Assembly: GCA_030669465.1 (NCBI GenBank)
Contig: DAOVDN010000019.1
Location: 1 to 10,637 of the forward strand
Direction of reading: 5' to 3'
Length of the DNA: 10,637 bases
DNA from: Desulfobacterales bacterium
GTDB lineage: Bacteria; Desulfobacterota; Desulfobacteria; Desulfobacterales; ETH-SRB1
This document shows positions 6,269-10,637 of the stretch, piece after piece. Each line of letters starts with the position of its first letter. Within the stretch, counting starts at the first letter, position 1. The notes below the pieces were generated by a model, which was not told the origin of the DNA, did not search any database, and worked only from the letters and a program-made list of their open reading frames with translations. The translations under genes were made by a program, and so were the position numbers.

Positions 6269-7051
6269 TTAAATGACCTTGGCCTCTTCGCTCAAAGCCC
6301 TGACAAGTTCCGCAGCCTTTGCCTGTGCTGATTCGCCTTCTATAATCCTTCCGCCTTTTCTCTCCGGAGGAAATTTCATTGAGACTATCTTTGTCATAGG
6401 CTTGCCTGCCTTTGCGGCATCCAGCCCGATATCTGCGAGGGTTTTGATATCAAACGGCTTCCTTTTTGCTTTCATGATACCGGGAAGAGATGCATAGCGG
6501 GGCTCGTTCAGTCCTCGCTGGGTGGTAAAAAGGGCTGGTAACGGAGCCTCAAGTATTACGGTTCCACCTTCAACAACCCGGTGACACCTGATCTTACCGT
6601 CTGTGATTTCCTCTTTGATAACCATCGAGATGTGCGGAATACTTAAAAATTCCGCTACAGCCGGTCCCACCTGAAAATTATCATCATCAACAGCCCGCTG
6701 ACCTGCTATAATCAGGTCAAACGGCATATCCTTTAGAACTTTCGAAAGAATCCGTGCTATGCCCAGACAATCGCATCCTTCTGCTGCCGGATCATTTATC
6801 AACACGCCCTTGTCAGCTCCCATTGCCAGGGCGGTTCTTATTGCTTCCGATGTCTTCTCCGGCCCCACGGAAATGACTGTAACCGAGCCCCCATGTGCTT
6901 CTTTTATCCGGATAGCCTCTTCAACCGCAAGTTCGCCATATGGGTTAATGACCCAATTGACCCTATCAGTCTTTATGGATACCCCGTCATCGGCGATCTC
7001 GACAAACGATTCCGTAGCAGGAACCCGCTTCAACAATACAATGATTTCCAC
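6269..7051 (-). CDS. etfB: Electron transfer flavoprotein, beta subunit
   Basis: This 260-residue AMP-binding partner of EtfA is the first gene of the leftward operon. Family marks are clear: the N-terminus MEIIVLLKRVPATES, NPYGELAVEEAIRIKE (36-51), the nucleotide-binding stretch AGQRAVDDDNFQVGP (116-130) and the signature region ending RGLNEPRYASLPGIMKAKRK (179-198). Length is usual. The start is GTG at 7051, with GGAAGG (7061-7066) 9 nt upstream. An in-frame TAG two codons upstream rules out a longer protein. The stop codon lies in the right copy of the 8-bp target duplication of the adjacent element, so insertion occurred exactly at the gene's end without changing the reading frame. Confidence 0.95.
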   Translation of the reverse strand: MEIIVLLKRVPATESFVEIADDGVSIKTDRVNWVINPYGELAVEEAIRIKEAHGGSVTVISVGPEKTSEAIRTALAMGADKGVLINDPAAEGCDCLGIARILSKVLKDMPFDLIIAGQRAVDDDNFQVGPAVAEFLSIPHISMVIKEEITDGKIRCHRVVEGGTVILEAPLPALFTTQRGLNEPRYASLPGIMKAKRKPFDIKTLADIGLDAAKAGKPMTKIVSMKFPPERKGGRIIEGESAQAKAAELVRALSEEAKVI

Positions 7052-7131
7052 TTTCTATAACCTTCCTTTCGTTATGCTCTAAGTCGCTATAACTCCTTTA
7101 AAAAATTGAATTATACTTTTGTTAAACAATA

Positions 7132-7160
7132 AAAATACAATACCGGCTTTTTGTTGTCAA
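7132..7160 (-). promoter_or_regulatory. Candidate sigma-70 promoter for the etfB operon
   Basis: On the minus strand a perfect -35 box TTGACA (7155-7160) is followed after 17 nt by TATTTT (7132-7137, 4 of 6 matches to TATAAT). A perfect TATAAT lies nearer the gene at 7110-7115 but has no good -35 box. The leader then carries a spare AAAGGAG-TTATAG stretch (7087-7099) that partly repeats the real ribosome-binding region (TTATAG at 7055-7060), with no start codon at a usable distance. Confidence 0.5.
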
Positions 7161-7230
7161 CAGTTATAAAACAATAGTCGTCACCTAAGCCCCTATTGTA
7201 ACTCTTCTCACTAAGTCTGGGTAATAGCTA

Positions 7231-7302
7231 CTGGATTCCCGCCTTCGTAGGAATGACGATTGGGTGTAAGCGCCTGTCATTCCCGTGAAGGCGGGAATCC
7301 AG
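7231..7302. repeat. REP-type inverted pair
   Basis: Copies of about 27 bp at 7231-7257 and 7276-7302 lie in opposite orientation and differ at about 3 positions. Both start CTGGATTCCCGCCTTC at their outer ends and end with GGAATGAC inward. Each also has an internal stem, for example ATTCCCG/CGGGAAT at 7279-7298. This sequence type is a widespread REP family in Proteobacteria and relatives and is often mistranslated as peptides containing PAF-x-GMT. It lies between two divergently oriented transcription units. Confidence 0.85.
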
Positions 7303-7587
7303 GGAATAGTCGCAAAAATGGCAAACATTTTCACAAATGTCTTATACTTTTTGATGCAATCCCCCCAGGATGGGCCCGTGTTGCAATGGCCTTTCCAGAT
7401 TTCATTTGTCTTATGAAGGAAAAAATTGTAAATGTAAAAGTTTGAACGCAGTTTCGTGATACTTTTACATGCAGAAACCAATACCCTACGCCGGAGTTGA
7501 TCCTTAATAAGCTGCCATTCACAGAGAGCTAGACCATAATTATATGCGGGAACGCATAGCACTGGCAAAAAATCGGAGACAAAGACA
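7303..7587 (+). other. Leader region of the hybrid kinase gene
   Basis: I see no gene in this stretch. It contains a perfect 10-bp inverted repeat, ATGTAAAAGT at 7432-7441 with ACTTTTACAT at 7461-7470 (19-nt loop), and a small hairpin TATGCG-GGAA-CGCATA at 7543-7558. It ends with the ribosome-binding site of the kinase (GGAG at 7575-7578, 9 nt before the ATG). No strong sigma-54 site was found. Confidence 0.5.
7518..7546 (+). promoter_or_regulatory. Weak candidate sigma-70 promoter for the hybrid kinase
   Basis: TTCACA (7518-7523, 5 of 6 matches to the -35 box), a 17-nt spacer and TATATG (7541-7546, 4 of 6) lie 40 bp before the kinase start. The match is modest and could be chance. Confidence 0.25.
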
Positions 7588-9930
7588 ATGAAGATAACAA
7601 TCATAGAGGATGAGGATGCCCACCGGAAACTCATGGAACGGACCATCAAAAGAGAGTTCCCTGACGCTCAAATAAATTGTTTTGGAGAAATCGAGCACTG
7701 CCTTGATTGTGTTGATCAGATAAATCCGGATATAATCATCACCGATTATCTGCTGCCGGGTATGAATGGACTGGATCTTCTCGCGGAACTACAGAGACGA
7801 CATAAAGACACTCCGGTGGTTGTCATCACCGGCCAGGGTGATGAAAATATTGCTGTTAACGCCATGAAACTCGGGGCTTATGACTATATAGTGAAATCCG
7901 GCGATTTCTTTTCGCTGGTACCCAGCATCATCAAAAACGTCATCCTCCGGAAGGAGTTGAAAAGAGCGTTGCAGGAATCACAAGCTCTTTATGAACAGGA
8001 GAGAAATAAGCTCAATTCCATACTGGCCAGCATGGTGACCCCCCTGGCTGTGATTACCGCAAATATGACTATCGATTTCGCCAATCCGGTTTTTGAGAAG
8101 GTTTTTGGGAAAGAGCTCATAGGTAAGCCATACCAGACCATATTTGGCAAATCGAGTGACGCAGACTCTCGGTGTCTAAAGGCTATTAAGGATAGACAAA
8201 TGCAAAGCATGGAGTTTGAAGACGTCAATGGTCGAACTTGGGAGGTTACTGTCTCCCCTGGAATAGAATACAAAGGAGACACAATTACAGCAGTGCTCGT
8301 TTTTCAGGACATCACCGAGCGCAAGCGGGCTGAAGAAGCAGTACAAAAAGCTCACGACGAGCTGGAACGACGGGTGGAGGAGCGCACTGCCGAACTTGTG
8401 GTAGCCAACGAGCAACTTCATCAGGAAATCATCGAGCGCAAGCAGACGGAGAAGGCATTGCGGAACTCAGAGGAAAAGTATCGTCTTTTGGTGGAGAATG
8501 CCAATAATGCCATTTTTATTGTTCAGGACGGGGTCATAAAGTTTCCGAACCCGAAGACCGAAGAACTTCTGGGATATCGTGCAGAAGAATTAGCCAAAAT
8601 CCCCTTTGTGAGTCTTATTCATCCTGAAGACAGGGATATTGTCCCCAGTACCACCCATCCTTTTAAACTCATAAACAGGGCTGGTGAAAAGTTATGGGTG
8701 GAAATCAACGCCGTTCTTATCACATGGGAAGGGCGGCCGGCGACCCTCAATTTTCTTAGGAATGTAACGGAACAGAAGCGACTGGAGGCCCGGCTCCGCC
8801 AGGTCCATAAGATGGAAGCCGTGGGTATTTTGGCCGGTGGCACAGCACATGCTTTTAACAACCTGCTTATGGGTATTCAGGGAAATGCCTCTTTGATGCT
8901 TTTATACATCGATTCCACGCACCCACATTATGAACGGCTCAAGACCATTGAAAAACTGGTGCAAAGCGGAGCCATACTGACCAGCCAGCTTCTTGGATAC
9001 GCCAGGGGGGGCAAATACCAGGTTAGGCCAATTCATCTGAATCAATTAGTGGAAGAGACCTCTGACACATTTGGGAGGACCAAAAAAGAGATTACGATTC
9101 ATTGCGAGCTTGCCGCCGACTTATATACAATAGACGCGGACAAGGGACAGATTAAGCAAGTCCTGTTTGACCTGTGTATTAATGCGGCAGAAGCCATGCC
9201 GGGTGGGGGGGACCTCAGCTTTAAAACCATGAATACTACCCACCATAATATAAAGAACGAACGGTTTCAGCCAAAGCCGGGTAACTATGTTCTGTTAACG
9301 GTTACTGACACAGGTGCAGGAATGGACAAAAGGACCATAGAGCGCGTCTTTGATCCCTTTTTTACAACAAAGGGGATGGCCAGGGGCGCAGGCCTTGGGT
9401 TGGCTTCGACTTATGGTATCATAAAGGCCCACGGCGGATATATTGATGTGGAATCCAAGAAGGGGCATGGGGCTACCTTCAGGATTTATCTGCCTGCATC
9501 AGGAACAAAGGTCCGGAAAGTTGTCAAAACTGCTGATGAAATCATTAAAGGCACTGAGACGGTCCTCCTGGTGGATGATGAAGAGGTCATCCTGAAAGTG
9601 GGCCGGGAGTTGTTGGAGGCGATGGGCTACCGGGTACTCACAGCCAGTGACGGAAAAAAGGCTATCGAAGTTTACAAGAAAAATCGTGATGAGACAGGCA
9701 TCGTCCTTTTGGACATGATTATGCCCGGTATGGGTGGTGGTGAAGTCTATGACCGAATGAAGGAGATCAACCAGGAAATAAAGGTTCTCCTTTCAAGTGG
9801 ATACAGCATTGATGGTCAAGCAACCGAAATATTGGAACGCGGTTGTAATGGTTTTATTCAGAAACCCTTCAATGTGTCAGAGCTGTCTGGAAAAATAAGG
9901 AGGATTTTGGACAAAGAACAGGCTTTATAG
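7588..9930 (+). CDS. Hybrid sensor histidine kinase, REC-PAS-PAS-HisKA-HATPase-REC
   Basis: This 780-residue protein has no membrane segment, so it is probably cytoplasmic. Domains: N-terminal receiver (1-120; acidic pair E7/D8, phospho-acceptor D53, T81, K103); PAS 1 (about 138-250); a coiled linker (245-300); PAS 2 (about 293-400); HisKA with phospho-acceptor H421 in LAGGTAHAFNNLL; HATPase_c with N-box N532, G1 DTGAGM (574-579), F-box VFDPFFTTK (587-595) and G2 GAGLGLA (600-606); C-terminal receiver (658-775; D663/D664, phospho-acceptor D709, S736/S737, K759). The receiver at each end suggests that it takes a phosphoryl group from another kinase and relays it onward, which is inference. The residue after H421 is alanine instead of the usual aspartate. 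The start has GGAG 9 nt upstream. No output domain is present, and ligand and partner are unknown. Confidence 0.93.
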   Translation: MKITIIEDEDAHRKLMERTIKREFPDAQINCFGEIEHCLDCVDQINPDIIITDYLLPGMNGLDLLAELQRRHKDTPVVVITGQGDENIAVNAMKLGAYDYIVKSGDFFSLVPSIIKNVILRKELKRALQESQALYEQERNKLNSILASMVTPLAVITANMTIDFANPVFEKVFGKELIGKPYQTIFGKSSDADSRCLKAIKDRQMQSMEFEDVNGRTWEVTVSPGIEYKGDTITAVLVFQDITERKRAEEAVQKAHDELERRVEERTAELVVANEQLHQEIIERKQTEKALRNSEEKYRLLVENANNAIFIVQDGVIKFPNPKTEELLGYRAEELAKIPFVSLIHPEDRDIVPSTTHPFKLINRAGEKLWVEINAVLITWEGRPATLNFLRNVTEQKRLEARLRQVHKMEAVGILAGGTAHAFNNLLMGIQGNASLMLLYIDSTHPHYERLKTIEKLVQSGAILTSQLLGYARGGKYQVRPIHLNQLVEETSDTFGRTKKEITIHCELAADLYTIDADKGQIKQVLFDLCINAAEAMPGGGDLSFKTMNTTHHNIKNERFQPKPGNYVLLTVTDTGAGMDKRTIERVFDPFFTTKGMARGAGLGLASTYGIIKAHGGYIDVESKKGHGATFRIYLPASGTKVRKVVKTADEIIKGTETVLLVDDEEVILKVGRELLEAMGYRVLTASDGKKAIEVYKKNRDETGIVLLDMIMPGMGGGEVYDRMKEINQEIKVLLSSGYSIDGQATEILERGCNGFIQKPFNVSELSGKIRRILDKEQAL

Positions 9931-10036
9931 ATTCGCCGATCAAAGACCTTTGCAAAATCCTCTTGTGTAAGAAAAGAAAAAGTTGTAAAGAGAAAGGTTG
10001 CATTCAACTTCGTCATTTTCAGTGAGGGCTTTTTTC

Positions 10037-10637
10037 ATGAAGAACCGTCCCGCAAATATTATTCTTCCGTTAATAATCTTTCTTTGTCTTAGCAGTATTA
10101 CTGTTGTTTTGTGGCAGGACTATACTAAGCATGATGAGGAAATCATGCTCAGGCACACCGAGACTACGGTGGAGCAGATCCACATGCGTCTGGAAGACTT
10201 TATGGAAGAAAGGCTTTCTTCATTAGAAGTACTGGTCGACCGCTGGATCGAACGAAGGCCTCCTGACTTTAGCTATACCCGTTACCGACAGTTTGCCGAG
10301 ACTTACTTTAAGCATTACCCCGGCTTTCAGGCTATCAATTGGGTTGATACGGACGGGTTTATCCGCTGGGTCTACCCCGAAGAACAAAATTATGCCGCAA
10401 AGGATAAAAACCTGCGCAACCATCCTGAAACTGCTGTTCGGGAATCATTTGCACGCGCTGAAAGAGACCGCACATATGTCATTACACCGTGCGTAACTCT
10501 TTGTCAGGGTGGTATCGGTTTTGCCAGTTACTGGCCCTTGATTTACGATGGCAAAATACAAGGATACATAAATGGAATCTTCAATGTCCGGTCGGTGGTT
10601 GAATCGCGTACAGGGAGAGATTTCTTTGACGAGTTCC
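10037..10637 (+). CDS. Membrane-anchored CHASE-domain sensor protein, 5' part
   Basis: The frame is open from the ATG at 10037 to the window edge, about 200 residues, so the 3' part is missing. A short basic start is followed by a transmembrane helix (about 7-27: IILPLIIFLCLSSITVVLW). A periplasmic region then begins with a helical stretch (E-x2-M-x-RHTETTVEQIHMRLEDF) and continues as a CHASE-type sensory domain, with HYPGFQAINWVDTDGFIRWV and later PLIYDGKIQGYINGIFNV as typical marks. Such domains sit in front of histidine kinase, GGDEF or adenylate cyclase modules; which one is outside the window. GAGG (10024-10027) lies 9 nt before the ATG. It follows the hybrid kinase by 106 bp with no clear terminator between, so the two may be co-transcribed and act together. 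Confidence 0.8.
   Translation, partial: MKNRPANIILPLIIFLCLSSITVVLWQDYTKHDEEIMLRHTETTVEQIHMRLEDFMEERLSSLEVLVDRWIERRPPDFSYTRYRQFAETYFKHYPGFQAINWVDTDGFIRWVYPEEQNYAAKDKNLRNHPETAVRESFARAERDRTYVITPCVTLCQGGIGFASYWPLIYDGKIQGYINGIFNVRSVVESRTGRDFFDEF

Noticed and set aside
7185..7649. Leftward 154-codon open frame
   Set aside because: Its C-terminal half is the translated REP pair (PAFTGMT and RRRESS peptides) and its start overlaps the hybrid kinase gene. It is a known type of annotation artefact.
8176..8861. Leftward open frames inside the hybrid kinase gene
   Set aside because: They are antisense shadows of the PAS and linker coding sequence without start signals or recognisable protein features.
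9931..10036. Intrinsic terminator between the hybrid kinase and the CHASE-domain gene
   Set aside because: Only very short stems (such as GTTG/CAAC) were found and none precedes a T tract; the TTTTTT at 10030-10035 lacks a stem.

Overview
The window most resembles a Gram-negative sulfate-reducer-type bacterium (Desulfobacterota/deltaproteobacterial style). The basis is an ETF pair next to a menaquinone-type polyprenyl synthase, PAS-rich hybrid kinases with the typical linker phrases, and intergenic DNA loaded with short repeats. This placement comes from gene style and cannot be fixed without a search.

Layout. Positions 1-495 (minus) hold the 5' part of a gene for an unrecognised protein built from two 70-residue, cysteine-containing, helix-turn-helix-like repeats. 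A 297-bp gap (496-792) follows, with two inverted arrays of a 7-bp repeat and weak hairpins. From 7051 down to 793, all on the minus strand, runs a probable operon: etfB, etfA, rimO, a long-chain polyprenyl diphosphate synthase, a secreted FlgT/CsgG-like protein and pgsA. Junctions are tight (9 nt, 5 nt, then a TTGA overlap), except for two places filled by inverted-repeat DNA. At 7052-7587 lie the etfB promoter, a REP-type inverted pair and the leader of a rightward signalling cluster. That cluster holds a 780-aa REC-PAS-PAS-HisKA-HATPase-REC hybrid kinase (7588-9930) and the 5' end of a membrane-anchored CHASE-domain sensor (10037 to the window end).

Functional logic. EtfAB carries electrons from acyl-CoA dehydrogenase-type enzymes to the quinone pool. 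The polyprenyl synthase makes quinone side chains, PgsA makes membrane phospholipid, and RimO modifies ribosomal protein uS12. The array therefore mixes membrane and energy housekeeping with one exported protein of unknown job.

Most notable: the etfB-etfA junction carries a clean MITE-like insertion, 210 bp long with 23-bp terminal inverted repeats (21/23 matching), flanked by a perfect 8-bp target duplication GCATTAAA. Removing it restores a 28-nt etfB-etfA spacer. Its core holds inverted arrays of a 7-bp repeat. The same architecture, with a different 7-bp unit, recurs at 511-726, where one array directly abuts a Shine-Dalgarno sequence. A second inverted element (3570-3748) includes the rimO stop codon and could fold as a three-way junction. 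No CRISPR, tRNA, rRNA or intact transposase was seen.
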